Source: CAJQPP01 sp963793465
Lineage (GTDB): Bacteria; Planctomycetota; Planctomycetia; Pirellulales; Pirellulaceae
Reading direction: 5' to 3'
DNA: 64,000 nucleotides
NCBI GenBank assembly: GCA_963793465.1
Contig: CAWCAJ010000004.1
Location: forward strand, 1 to 64,000
Shown here: positions 54,858 to 64,000 of the stretch, in pieces
How the letters are laid out: every line of letters starts with the position of its first letter
Numbering within the stretch: the first letter of the stretch is position 1
Translations under genes and position numbers: made by a program
The notes under the pieces: generated by a model
Told to the model about the DNA's origin: nothing
Seen by the model: only the letters and a program-made list of their open reading frames with translations
The model's database searches: none

Positions 54858-55408
54858 TCGATGCCGCGCGTCAGGGTGATGCTTTGGCAGAGAGTCAATT
54901 ATGCGACAAGGTCTTTCTGGAACTTCATCGCATCGCCAAGCATTTGGTGCCCCGCGACCAGGGTTCGGTGCACGCGACACTGCTTGTCCACGAAATGTGG
55001 TTGAAGCTGTTTCGCCGAAACGGGCTGAAAAAGACTGAAAATCGAAGATACTTTTTCACAGTGGCGGCTGATCAGATGCGCAAGATTCTTATTGACCACT
55101 ATCGCAAGAAGAAAACGCAGAAGGCGGGTGGCGATCTTGAACGCCAACCATTTGAGCAAGTCATTGATCAAGCTATCGACGACTTCAAGGCAAAGAGTGA
55201 GGTTGACTTTGAGGATTTGAACGCTGCGCTGGAGAAGTTGAGGGCGGAGAGTGAACGATTGTATCGGGTAGTGATGCACCGTTATTTTGCCGGGCAAACC
55301 ATCGAGCAGACAGCCAGATTGATGGATATGTCCCAATCATCCGTCGAGCGAGACTGGCGATTGGCACAGGCAAAACTCCGTGCCCAACTGGGCATGGGCA
55401 GAGACTAG
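54815..55408 (+). CDS. ECF sigma factor (Sigma70_ECF type)
   Basis: This 197-aa protein is a paralogue of the sigma factor at 50340-50939. Region 2 includes AKHLVPRDQGSVHATLLVHE and RRYFFTVAADQMRKILIDHY. Region 4 has VVMHRYFAGQTIEQTARLMD and SSVERDWRLAQAKL. It overlaps the small frame upstream and lies 24 bp before the kinase. The order small protein, sigma, kinase is the same as in the 47-51 kb module, in opposite orientation. Confidence 0.9.
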   Translation: MCQENSGDNEITCLIDAARQGDALAESQLCDKVFLELHRIAKHLVPRDQGSVHATLLVHEMWLKLFRRNGLKKTENRRYFFTVAADQMRKILIDHYRKKKTQKAGGDLERQPFEQVIDQAIDDFKAKSEVDFEDLNAALEKLRAESERLYRVVMHRYFAGQTIEQTARLMDMSQSSVERDWRLAQAKLRAQLGMGRD

Positions 55409-55432
55409 CAGGAAGTGTTGGGCGAGTTCCCT

Positions 55433-57601
55433 ATGGACAGTAACGTTCAAAAGCGGATCAATGAAATTTTTCTTCGGGCCTGCGATATGCCCGAGGTTGA
55501 ATTGCCTGAGTTCCTGGACAGTGCCTGTAAAGGTGATTCGCTAATTCGCCGTGAAGTCGAGAATTTGCTGAACGCAGACAAAGAAACTGACGGGCAATTG
55601 CTTCCGGACCCACCCATGCAGCCATTTCTGCAATCCGTACACCGGATTTTCGATGAACTGGACTCCGGGCAAATGAACTGCGAGCAATGCGGTTCGACGC
55701 TCGAATCTGAGGAGGGCAACAGTGGGTCAATTTGCGCCGAATGCGGCGGCTCAACCCGCACGCTTTTTCCTGCCGAAGCGGAAGCTTTTGAGTCCCTGGT
55801 GAGACTGTACGAGGAATCGCGTGGACGATTCCATGTCAACGATTGTCTGGGGGAAGGTTCCTACGGAATCGTATACAAGGCATGGGACACGCGGTTGAGA
55901 CGCGACGTAGCGCTGAAAGTGCCCAAAGGCCAACTGGTGAGTCGTACGTTGTTTATTCGAGAAGCAAGAATTTCGAGTCAGTTGCGGCACGAGAACATTG
56001 TTCGCATTTACGACGTAAACGATGCCGACGAGTTTGCTTACATTGTTAGCGATTTTATTGACGGCAGCGCATTGAATCTTTGGAGAAAAAGACACCCGCT
56101 TTCGGTTCGTGAATCTTGCGAATTGTGCCGAATCATTGCGAATGCAATGGACTACGCACACAGAAGTGGTGTGATTCACCGGGATCTTAAGCCAAGCAAT
56201 ATCGTAATGGATGATGCCGGCAAACCAAACATCCTGGATTTTGGCCTTTCAAAAAGTCTGGCAACACAGGAACGCTCGCTGGTGAAGGCCGGAACACCTA
56301 TCGGCACACCGGCCTTTATGTCGCCCGAGCAAGTGACCGGAAATTCAAAACTCATTGCCAATACTTCGGATGTATATTCACTCGGAGTGATCCTGTACCA
56401 GTTGTTAACGGACCAGCTTCCCTTTTCCGGCGAAGGCATCTACCACGACATCTGCAATGATCTGCCAAGGCCCATTTGCGAAATCAATCCAAGACTCGCG
56501 CCGGCATTGAATGCGATTGTCATGAAGTCAATGGCCAAGAATCCGCAGGACCGATATTTGACCGCCCATGATATGGCCAACGACCTCAACCGTTATCTGC
56601 GTGGACAAAGAGTAGAAGCCTACCCGAAGATCGACGCGCGTGTGATTGGAACCAAGGTCAGGAAATGGTCCCTGCCCTCTGCGGTGGGTGTGCTTTCACT
56701 TCTTCTTGTGATTACTGGAATCGCCATTTGGTCAATCTACAATGCCAACAACCCGCGTGTTCGAGTCATCGTTGGCTCGTCGCCGCAGGATACCGAAATT
56801 CAATGGTTCCGATACGATGAAGCAACCGGCCGTTTGGACGATCAACCGGTTGTCGGCGTGGCAGGCAAGCCGATCCGGATTCAGCCTGGCTTTTATAAAC
56901 TCCGACTTCCGGCCCGGCAACCAATGGTGGAAGTCTTTCGCACGGTACCGTTCGAGAATCAAGAGCCCGTTTTCTTCGGCAACATTATGTTGCCGCATCG
57001 CATGTGGGACCAGCAATCCAACCCAATCGTCTTGCCCGAAATCCCCTCCCACAAATCGCAAGCTGCTGCAACAGGAGCCAAATGGCTTAGTCAATCGATT
57101 CCTGTCAAAGGTGGCACGCTGTCACTTGGCAACGATGAGAGTATTTCGCACTTGTTTCGCAACGTGCAGACCGAGATATCCGATTTTCGGATCACCCATT
57201 TCGAGTTGGGAATCGACGAAATACGGGAACTTTTCCCGAACTATGAGGGCGATTCAGTGAATTTTGAGATTGTCGTGGCTTTTGCCGAGCAGGTGGGTGC
57301 GCAAATCCCGACGATCGAAGAGTATTTCTACATCGAGCAGTCCGGAATAAATATTGACGACTTGAAGACTGGCAGAAAGGAATGGACTGAATCTCCGGTT
57401 CACGAGGTCGTTATTCCGGTTGGTGATTCAACGTTTCGTTCGCCGGCGGATCTGAACCAAAGGTGGGTGCTGAATGTGGATTCCGCTGTGATGGAGAGCG
57501 GTTTTGCTGTTGATTCAATTACTGGACCGGACTTTGTATTGCCCTCACCCACCAAAGAAGGAAAAGCTGATTACGGTTTTCGATTGATCTGGCGTTACTA
57601 G
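55433..57601 (+). CDS. Serine/threonine kinase with zinc ribbon and FGE-like C-terminal domain
   Basis: A 722-aa protein from the ATG at 55433. Residues 1-70 are a helical N-domain shared with the other sigma-linked kinase (EIFLRACDMPEVELPEFLDS). A zinc ribbon follows (CEQCGSTLESE..CAECGG, about 80-105). The kinase domain is about 130-400: LGEGSYGIVYKAWD, VALKVPKG, HRDLKPSNIV, LDFGLSKS, GTPAFMSPEQ. One membrane segment (VGVLSLLLVITGIAIWSIY, about 425) and a beta region precede a degenerate FGE/SUMF1-like domain: IPVKGGTLSLGND, ITHFELGIDEIRELFPNY, QIPTIEEYFYI and GFRLIWRY. It probably senses an external signal and is partnered with the sigma factor just upstream. Confidence 0.88.
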   Translation: MDSNVQKRINEIFLRACDMPEVELPEFLDSACKGDSLIRREVENLLNADKETDGQLLPDPPMQPFLQSVHRIFDELDSGQMNCEQCGSTLESEEGNSGSICAECGGSTRTLFPAEAEAFESLVRLYEESRGRFHVNDCLGEGSYGIVYKAWDTRLRRDVALKVPKGQLVSRTLFIREARISSQLRHENIVRIYDVNDADEFAYIVSDFIDGSALNLWRKRHPLSVRESCELCRIIANAMDYAHRSGVIHRDLKPSNIVMDDAGKPNILDFGLSKSLATQERSLVKAGTPIGTPAFMSPEQVTGNSKLIANTSDVYSLGVILYQLLTDQLPFSGEGIYHDICNDLPRPICEINPRLAPALNAIVMKSMAKNPQDRYLTAHDMANDLNRYLRGQRVEAYPKIDARVIGTKVRKWSLPSAVGVLSLLLVITGIAIWSIYNANNPRVRVIVGSSPQDTEIQWFRYDEATGRLDDQPVVGVAGKPIRIQPGFYKLRLPARQPMVEVFRTVPFENQEPVFFGNIMLPHRMWDQQSNPIVLPEIPSHKSQAAATGAKWLSQSIPVKGGTLSLGNDESISHLFRNVQTEISDFRITHFELGIDEIRELFPNYEGDSVNFEIVVAFAEQVGAQIPTIEEYFYIEQSGINIDDLKTGRKEWTESPVHEVVIPVGDSTFRSPADLNQRWVLNVDSAVMESGFAVDSITGPDFVLPSPTKEGKADYGFRLIWRY

Positions 57602-57626
57602 TGTTTTTGTGCACAGGAGTTAAAAA

Positions 57627-58049
57627 ATGAATTCTCAGTTGATTCAGGAAAACGACTATCCCCTGCTTGGTTCACTGCCGGCAAACCACCCAGTCGCCTA
57701 CTTGTACCAGCAGAATGGACTGTACCACTACGCAGGGAGTTGTTGCGTTGTCGTTCCGCACACTGGCTTGATAATCACAACGACACCACCAGACAAAATG
57801 AAGATGGGGTGCGGAAAGGCTGTCCCGGTCAGTGAGTATGAAGAGTTGCCGCCGCTGGCTGGCGGCGACTATGGGGCTCAACCGAAATATGTTCTTGTGG
57901 CGAGTTCGGCTGCCGAACAAGCGGGAGGGCAACGACTCCGAACTCGGCGATCGACCGGCCGCAACTCGACAACAAAATTAACCAGGAAGAATCGGAGAAA
58001 CAGAGATCGACAAGGTTCGTTTTGCGTATACCGGAGGGTGAGTGAGTAG
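57627..58049 (+). CDS. Hypothetical protein after the kinase, C-terminus probably frameshifted
   Basis: The ATG at 57627 has AGGAG 8 bp upstream, 25 bp after the kinase stop. The first 95 residues are protein-like (VAYLYQQNGLYHYAGSCCVV, TGLIITTTPPDKMKMGCGKA, EELPPLAGGDYGAQPKYVLV). The last 45 are Arg-rich and poor. Other frames over 57930-58030 read EGNDSELGDRPAATRQQN and QEESEKQRSTRFVLRIPEGE, so an indel near 57920-57960 is likely. Probably the third or fourth gene of the sigma/kinase operon. No family recognised. Confidence 0.5.
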   Translation: MNSQLIQENDYPLLGSLPANHPVAYLYQQNGLYHYAGSCCVVVPHTGLIITTTPPDKMKMGCGKAVPVSEYEELPPLAGGDYGAQPKYVLVASSAAEQAGGQRLRTRRSTGRNSTTKLTRKNRRNRDRQGSFCVYRRVSE

Positions 58050-58204
58050 GACTACGGCAACGCGTCCTTGACAAACTTAAAGCCAATACGGACGGAAAGA
58101 CATTTGAGTTGGAAAGGGTAATTCATGCTGGCCTAAAATATCCAAAAGGCATCTCGAGTCTGAACTACCTAACGGCGTCGGAGATAGACGGTGGCGAGGA
58201 GTGA
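58050..58204 (+). pseudogene. Coding remnant after the frameshifted gene
   Basis: The frame reads LRQRVLDKLKANTDGKTFEL, then ERVIHAGLKYPKGISSLNYL and TASEIDGGEE with a stop at 58204. It is protein-like with no start. It may be the true C-terminus of the preceding gene, separated by a stop at about 58038. Confidence 0.4.
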
Positions 58205-58321
58205 GCAACCCAGCACGATTGATATTGTGCAAGCCTTTCAGGCTGGTGACTTGCCTGTCTATTGGTTACTCACGAGTGGCCAAATTCCTCTTCGCATACT
58301 CGTAACAACCAAACCTTAGGG

Positions 58322-58407
<86 letters not shown>

Positions 58408-59106
58408 TCTGTCAGCCTCAATTTCATACTTCAGTCACGGCGTTATGCCAATAAGTCTGGTATCGTCGAACTGAAAGCATTCATGACACCCGTTGGGATG
58501 TCTGCGTTTGCCAGGGCAAGCGCAGATTGGAATTGGAATCCGACTTCACGAAACTCATAGCAGCCCCAATCCACATTTCGTTACTTCGCCAGACTTGCCA
58601 TTTTCCTGGCATGTGCCAAGGGACGCTGCAGTGGATAGGGGACTGCAGAATGGTCGATTTCTTTCAGCAAAAGGCAAGGCCCCACGTCTCCGGGCATTGC
58701 CAAGTTGGAAAGCCAGGCAAGCCTGGGGCTGGCCTTGACGGCTGCAGTTTGCTGGCCGATGAATTTAGACCACGGCCATTCGAGATTCAAGAACAATTTG
58801 TCGCGATCGCAATTCAGAATTGAACATCGACCTCATTCCTCGACAACAACATCTGGCCATGGTTCGATTCCAACAGGGGGCACTCGGGCATCCTGCCGCC
58901 GCTTCTGGCAACCAGTCGCATCAACTGGCAACTGCCAATGAACTTGGGTGAATCACCAGATTCCTCGGCGACCGGAGTACGTGTCGCTCGGCTTCGTATC
59001 ACGGGAATACCTCGAGGCATATTCTGTTGGTATGACGATACGAGTGGTAGTTATGCGCGTCAGCGATTGAGATGTCATACTCTGGCAGGTTTTCCGTCGG
59101 CGAAAG
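58408..59106. other. Intergenic stretch with repeats, no gene seen
   Basis: Contains a CCAGGC..GCCTGG hairpin near 58710 and the second copy of the 105-bp direct repeat (58860-58969). No protein-like frame. Confidence 0.45.
58860..58969. repeat. Direct repeat, copy 2
   Basis: Partner of 46133-46241, same orientation. The match starts exactly at the T-arm sequence GGTTCGATTCC, but here no tRNA-like anticodon arm precedes it. Confidence 0.7.
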
Positions 59107-59764
59107 CTACCAGCCCGACCAATCCCAGGTCCCCCAGATCAGCAGCGACGATGGCTCAGGAACGGCACTGAAGAACTGAATCGAAACAGATGCTGTTGCA
59201 CCGTTATCGGGACTGCTCGCAAATGAGCGGGTTTGAAAATACCACTGGTAGTTGTGGCCTGCGATCAAGGAACCATACAGGCCAGCACCCTCCAATTCTC
59301 AAAGTGGCTGATCCGTAAACGTCCAAAGAGAAATCATAGACGTATTGACCTTCCGTAAAATCATAAAGGTAGGCAGAAATATTGCCGGTACCATCACTGT
59401 TCTGGAAACTGCCGCTGATCGAATAGTTTTCGTTAGATACCGCCGTGAAGTTGACACGGCCTGCGCCTGGGAATAGTCGCCTTCCTCGCCTTCCCGACCC
59501 AATGCCGTGACATGACTAAACCCATCCTAGAGTGCATAGATCGTTGTCGTGGGTTGCAGGCAAATCCAGGGATTGTGGCGGTGGTCATGGCACCAGCCGA
59601 GCAGAGTAGCTGGTAGTCCTGCACATAAGGTGTTGTAATTGTCATACACTAAGTGCATCAGGTCAACGCACCTGTGATGTTGATCCATGCGGATACTGAG
59701 AGTCGGGCAGACACACGCTCAGCAGCAGCCCATACGATGCTGTGGAAACCAGTTGACGTTTCAT
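59107..59764 (-). pseudogene. PEP-CTERM protein, broken
   Basis: An ATG at 59764 begins a signal-peptide-like sequence (KRQLVSTASYGLLLSVCLP). Frames then change repeatedly. The C-terminal piece at 59107-59295 reads LIAGHNYQWYFQTRSFASSP, then SVSIQFFSAVPEPSSLLIWG, a PEP-CTERM signal whose membrane helix is again out of frame (TWDWSGW). At least three indels or stops separate start and end. Confidence 0.6.
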
Positions 59765-60198
59765 TTCTTGGAATTCCTCGGTGGTTCGTCAGGTAAATAA
59801 GGAGCGGGAAAGGCGGCATCACGCTGCAATTCTGTTTTCGCCTGAGATGGTCCTTGGCCAAGCAAAGGGTTGTTCCCGGTTGGCAGGAACCATGCCGGAC
59901 CGCCTGTGAGACTAACCACGCAACGACGCCCAGAATTGGGCAGGAAAAGACTTGAAATCTCCGACAATTCTCAAATCTTGCGTTTTCTCGCCAGATTTGC
60001 CTCGATGAAACGCCCGTTGGTTTGGGCGGAAGGTTGCCAAAGTCCAGGCAGACGTGAACTCAATGGGTTCCGGAACAGTTGTTGGCAAATGGCCCGTCAT
60101 TGCGGGCCCACCAACAAATTGGCTTCTTTTTTGCTTTCAAAGTGGTTTCCCTGACCCATTCTGCTCCAATTTGCGTGGTTAGATTGGGGTGAACATGA
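59765..60198. other. Intergenic stretch, no gene seen
   Basis: About 430 bases between the broken PEP-CTERM gene and the third ECF gene. It contains the divergent upstream regions. No clear promoter motif. Confidence 0.45.
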
Positions 60199-60810
60199 AT
60201 GCCGAATGACAAAACTGAAAACCTGATTGCGCGAGCCCGAGCGGGCGAATCGCGGGCGGGACAAGAGCTGCTGATGCAACATCACGCGAAGCTCCGCCGC
60301 ATGATCGTCGTGTATCTGGATCCCAGGCTCTCGGCCCGGATCGATCCTTCCGACGTGTTGCAAGAGGTGCTGACTTGTGCCGCCACACGTCTGCCTGATT
60401 ATCTGGAACACCGACCCATTGCTTTCTATCCCTGGCTTCGCCAAATCGTCCACAATCAGCTACACGATGTTCACCGTCGTCACGTGAAGGCTCAGCGTCG
60501 TGCAATTTCTCGCGAGGTGCAGCTTGGTGCCCAGGTCAACGACCTATCCGCCATGCATTTGGCCCAGCGACTGGTCAGTCGGGAGGACTCTCCCAGCCAA
60601 CAGCTGAATGTCAAAGAGTTGCAGGAACGGGTCAAACGAGCATTGTCGCAGATTTCTGCCGGGGACCGGGAGTTGCTGCTGATGCGATGCGTGGAACAAC
60701 TGACCGTGGCCGAGATCGGTGATGTCCTGGGTCTTTCCCAGTCTGCCGTCCGGTCGCGATTACGGCGTGGCCTGCTGAAACTGGGACAAGCAATGGAATT
60801 CGATTCATGA
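60199..60810 (+). CDS. ECF sigma factor, third module
   Basis: This 203-aa protein is of a different ECF subgroup from the other two. Region 2 has DPRLSARIDPSDVLQEVLTC and FYPWLRQIVHNQLHDVHRRH. Region 4 has LLMRCVEQLTVAEIGDVLGL and SAVRSRLRRGLLKL. GGGGTG lies about 8 bp before the ATG. The stop overlaps the kinase start (ATGA). No small pre-ECF gene precedes it. Confidence 0.9.
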   Translation: MPNDKTENLIARARAGESRAGQELLMQHHAKLRRMIVVYLDPRLSARIDPSDVLQEVLTCAATRLPDYLEHRPIAFYPWLRQIVHNQLHDVHRRHVKAQRRAISREVQLGAQVNDLSAMHLAQRLVSREDSPSQQLNVKELQERVKRALSQISAGDRELLLMRCVEQLTVAEIGDVLGLSQSAVRSRLRRGLLKLGQAMEFDS

Positions 60811-63800
60811 TTTCGGAAACTCAGCAGACTGAAAGCACGTTGGACCACCTGGTGGATCAAGTCTGCCAAATGATTCAGTCCGGAGAGCGTGTTGACATCG
60901 AATCGTTGGCGACCGCATACCCCGAGCAGGCCGAACAACTGCGAAAACTATTCGCTACGCTGGTAGCGCTGACCAACCTGGAGGACTCCCACGCACAGGT
61001 GCCCCACCTTGCCGATGATGAGCCGCTTTTTTTGCGGACTCTCGGTGACTTTCGCATCATGCGTCAAATTGGCCGCGGCGGCATGGGGGTCGTCTATGAG
61101 GCAGAACAACTGACGATTCACCGCAAAGTCGCGTTGAAAATCCTGCCGCTGGCGGCATTGGTGGATCAACGGTCTCTGCAGCGTTTCAAAAACGAAGTGG
61201 CGGCGATCGCAACCTTGCAACACCCCAATATCGTATCGGTTTACTCGGTAGGTGAAGAGCGCGGCATCCATTATTTCGCCATGCAACTGATTCGCGGCCA
61301 AAGCCTGGCCGTCATCGTTCAGGAAATGCAAACAAGATTCAACAACGAGGGGGACTTGATCACTGGAGCGGCCATCAGCAAAGTCGTTTCCGACATGAAT
61401 GAACAGGTTCTGGAAGCGGCAGGCAAGGAACCGGAACCTCCAATGCCGGAGTCTTCTGAATTCGATCCCACCACAGCGTCAGACACGAAGGCCTGTGGAC
61501 GATCGAACACGGATGCAACCCGGATCACCGACCCGACCTATTTTCGCAACGTCGTTCGCTTGATTCGGCAAGCAGCCGATGCGCTTCAACACGCCCATGA
61601 AAACGGCATTATCCATCGCGATGTTAAACCGGGAAATCTTTTGCTGGATAGTCACGGTTGCCTGTTTGTATCCGATTTTGGATTGGCGAGAATCGAGTCC
61701 GCCCCAGGCATGACGATGACCGGCGATGTTCTGGGGACACTCCGCTATACGAGTCCCGAGCAGGTGCTGGCCAAGGGTGTGGTAGTTGATCACCGCACCG
61801 ATATTTACTCGCTGGGTGCAACTCTGTACGAATTGTTGACGCTCCAGCCGATGTGGTCCGGCAATAACAGGGCCGAATTGACCCGGAAAATTTCCTTCGA
61901 GGAACCCTTGCCGCTGCGAGGTCTGAATCCCGCGATTCCGTTGGATTTGGAGACCATTGTCCTCAAAGCCACCAGCAAGAACCCGGATGACCGCTATCAA
62001 GACGCCAGATCGTGCGCTTTCGACTTGCAGTGCTTTCTTGATCACAAACCGATCCAGGCTCGCCGGCCGACCACGATTCAACGTCTGGCCAAGTGGTCGC
62101 GCCGCAATCCTGCGACCATGTGGACGCTGGTGCTGGTCTCATTGATTCTGGCAACGGGTTTTGGAGTCGGTACACTGGCAATTTCGGCGTCTCGCGACAA
62201 CGCGGAACTGCAGCGAGAATTGACGGAAGAACAACGAATCGAAGCCGAACATCAGCGTCGGATCGCGATCGATCAACGAGATGCAGCGCAGCAAAACCTG
62301 TACAACGTCGAGATGGTACTCGGGCAGTCGCAGGTGGAAAAAGCGAATCCGGGGGGACTGGTTGCCGGCCTATTCAAGTATTTGCCGCTGGTGGGTGAAC
62401 CAGATCTTCGTGAATGGGAATGGTATTACCTATTGTCCCGATGCCGCTCCGAAGTCAGGACGATCACCTATCCGGAGTTCTCTCCCTATGCCGCCTGGAG
62501 TCCTGACGGAAAATACATCGGCACTCCGGGCGCAATTTGGGAGGCAGAATCCGGCTTATGCGTGCGGCGATTCAACATGTCTCATTGTCTAAAATACCGA
62601 GTTTGCTGGAATCCCGACGGCAGCAAATTTGCATGGGGAAAATCGGCCGATGACTGCGCGTTTTACGTCTGGGATCGATTATCTGACAACATCAGTCGCT
62701 TTGCCGGTCATGACGGTAGCGTTTGGTGCCTGACATGGAGCCCTGACGGAACCCAGATCGCGTCCGGTTCGACCGACAGAACCATCAAGATATGGGACGT
62801 TGCCAGCGAATCGGTTTTGTGGGAATGGCCGGGACTGGCGAACAATGTGAGGAGTCTTGCCTGGAGTCCAGATGGAGCTTTATTGGCTGCTGGCATCGCA
62901 CACAACGGCATTCGCGTTTGGGAGTTGGAGGGTCGTACCAGGGTTTACGAGCGTGAAAACGAGGCTACGGACAATCTGGTTGCCTGGCACCCAAGCTCAC
63001 AATATCTCGCCGTCAGCGAAGACGATCAGTGGTTTCGGTTGGCTCGCAACCAATGGACTATCGAAATTGAGAAACAGGTTTCTCGTTGCCAGGCCCTCGA
63101 ATTCAGCCCCAATGGATCGCAGGTGGCCGTTGGTCATGGAGAGGCCATCGAAATCTGGGATTCCGGCGGAGCCAACCTGGTCACGCGACTTAAGGGCCAT
63201 GAGCATCCGGTTAATTCCTTGTCCTGGCATGTCGACGGTCGACGATTGGTCTCCTGCGATCGATCGGGGGCGATCAAAATCTGGGACCTAGATCGAGTGG
63301 AATCGGCTTCTTTCGATACCCAAACGGAAGTGAACTCCATCGCCTGGTCAAAGGAAGCAGCCTACCTGGAAGTTGAAACTCACGATGGCACGGTGACTTG
63401 CTGGGATCCGCTAACGACCAATCAAAAACGCCGCGCTGACGGCGTCGTGGAATCTCCGGTGGCTATCAGCAATCAGGGTAAACTGGCGGCGATTCATGAC
63501 AAAGGCAAAAATAGCTTGCGGATTCAGGATACGTTTACCGGTGAGAATCGTTCGGTCATCAAATTCGACGCTGACCGCCAGTTTCAATCGGTCGAGTTCT
63601 CTTCGGATGCATCCATGATTGTCCTGCAAACCTATACGACACACGCGTTGGTGGTGGAAGTTTGGAATGTGGAACGAGAGCAACGACTATGGACTTGGGA
63701 AAGCAAGGGGATGCCGGGCTTTCCTATGCAACCTTTGAAGCTTCTCAAATGGAATGCTGACGATTCATATTTGGCTGCCGTTGGCAGAGGAGATGTTGGC

Positions 63801-64000
63801 GACAACGGCCGATCCTATTGGTCCGATCACATTTACGTGTTTGACGTCCGCGAAGGAAAGCGAAAGCAAAAGTACCTGCTCGGGCATTTCAAGGAGCAGG
63901 TTCAAGCCGTTGCCTGGCAAGGAAACGGAAGTTTGTTGGCCATTGGAACGGCTGACGGACGTCTGGAAGTTCTTGATACGGGTAACGGGCAACAGCTGTT
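60807..64000 (+). CDS. Serine/threonine kinase with WD40 repeats, cut by the right edge
   Basis: The frame from the ATG at 60807 stays open to the window end (1064 codons). Residues 1-75 are a helical N-region. The kinase domain is about 85-400, with IGRGGMGVVYEAEQ, VALKILPL, HRDVKPGNLL, SDFGLARI and LGTLRYTSPEQV. It carries an acidic insert of about 50 residues between the hinge and the catalytic loop. A membrane segment (MWTLVLVSLILATGFGVGTL, about 440) and a short coiled coil follow. WD40 repeats start at about 545, for example SPDGTQIASGSTDRTIKIWD and WHVDGRRLVSCDRSGAIKIW. This is the classic planctomycete sigma-linked kinase with an outer propeller, presumably sensing a ligand. The remaining repeats and stop lie beyond the window. 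Confidence 0.9.
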   Translation, partial: MISETQQTESTLDHLVDQVCQMIQSGERVDIESLATAYPEQAEQLRKLFATLVALTNLEDSHAQVPHLADDEPLFLRTLGDFRIMRQIGRGGMGVVYEAEQLTIHRKVALKILPLAALVDQRSLQRFKNEVAAIATLQHPNIVSVYSVGEERGIHYFAMQLIRGQSLAVIVQEMQTRFNNEGDLITGAAISKVVSDMNEQVLEAAGKEPEPPMPESSEFDPTTASDTKACGRSNTDATRITDPTYFRNVVRLIRQAADALQHAHENGIIHRDVKPGNLLLDSHGCLFVSDFGLARIESAPGMTMTGDVLGTLRYTSPEQVLAKGVVVDHRTDIYSLGATLYELLTLQPMWSGNNRAELTRKISFEEPLPLRGLNPAIPLDLETIVLKATSKNPDDRYQDARSCAFDLQCFLDHKPIQARRPTTIQRLAKWSRRNPATMWTLVLVSLILATGFGVGTLAISASRDNAELQRELTEEQRIEAEHQRRIAIDQRDAAQQNLYNVEMVLGQSQVEKANPGGLVAGLFKYLPLVGEPDLREWEWYYLLSRCRSEVRTITYPEFSPYAAWSPDGKYIGTPGAIWEAESGLCVRRFNMSHCLKYRVCWNPDGSKFAWGKSADDCAFYVWDRLSDNISRFAGHDGSVWCLTWSPDGTQIASGSTDRTIKIWDVASESVLWEWPGLANNVRSLAWSPDGALLAAGIAHNGIRVWELEGRTRVYERENEATDNLVAWHPSSQYLAVSEDDQWFRLARNQWTIEIEKQVSRCQALEFSPNGSQVAVGHGEAIEIWDSGGANLVTRLKGHEHPVNSLSWHVDGRRLVSCDRSGAIKIWDLDRVESASFDTQTEVNSIAWSKEAAYLEVETHDGTVTCWDPLTTNQKRRADGVVESPVAISNQGKLAAIHDKGKNSLRIQDTFTGENRSVIKFDADRQFQSVEFSSDASMIVLQTYTTHALVVEVWNVEREQRLWTWESKGMPGFPMQPLKLLKWNADDSYLAAVGRGDVGDNGRSYWSDHIYVFDVREGKRKQKYLLGHFKEQVQAVAWQGNGSLLAIGTADGRLEVLDTGNGQQL

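Overview
The window looks like a planctomycete chromosome (Pirellulales/Rhodopirellula type; inference). The reasons are PEP-CTERM exosortase-substrate proteins, sigma-ECF genes (Sigma70_ECF family) coupled to long serine/threonine kinases with TPR, FGE-like or WD40 extensions, SLA1-homology (SHD1) and planctomycete-style zinc-ribbon proteins, and REP-like 'CACTGCTGG..CCAGCAGTG' palindromes. Most of it is accessory DNA: a decayed integrase at the left edge, a tRNA-Lys 3' fragment and IS3/IS256 remnants near 46-53 kb, and many broken genes.

Layout. 1-4.6 kb: integrase remnant, then two nuclease-like genes (DUF4268 and a hypothetical), then about 1.5 kb without a visible gene. 4.6-7.8 kb (minus strand): an operon with a 67-aa protein, a zinc-ribbon MotA/ExbB-like channel protein, a MotB/ZorB-like partner and a DUF413-like protein. 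8.0-9.6 kb: a sigma-54 activator with a CARF/RtcR-like sensor domain. 9.8-25 kb: a type 1 BREX operon in canonical order (DUF2130 nuclease, brxA, brxB, brxC, pglX, a four-helix-bundle protein, pglZ, brxL), in which only pglX is heavily frameshifted. 25-28 kb: an unrecognised 242-aa protein and a DnaQ-exonuclease/TerB/BRCT protein. 28.3-42.6 kb: a long one-direction cassette with an FGE-like protein, a TRAFAC-type GTPase, a GAP1-like membrane protein, a DnaJ-type cysteine protein, a coiled-coil protein, a ClpB-like AAA+, a radical-SAM activase, a vWA protein, a zinc-ribbon/SHD1 protein and a TPR-like protein. It looks like an NTP-dependent multi-protein conflict system. 43-46 kb: a double gamma-glutamylcyclotransferase and a PEP-CTERM protein. 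46-64 kb: three ECF sigma/kinase modules separated by repeats and pseudogenes.

The most striking observation is four near-identical sigma-54 (-24/-12) promoters, TTGGCAC-N7-TGC, in the gaps before (i) the MotAB-like operon, (ii) the BREX operon, (iii) the 242-aa gene and (iv) the exonuclease gene. The only sigma-54 activator in the window lies between the first two. I infer one inducible multi-system defence regulon, in which a ligand sensed by a CARF-like domain switches on BREX, a proton-channel-like pair and an exonuclease together.

Limits: everything is read by eye from sequence. Single-base frameshifts recur in many otherwise well-conserved genes (positions given below), so assembly indel errors and real decay cannot be told apart here.
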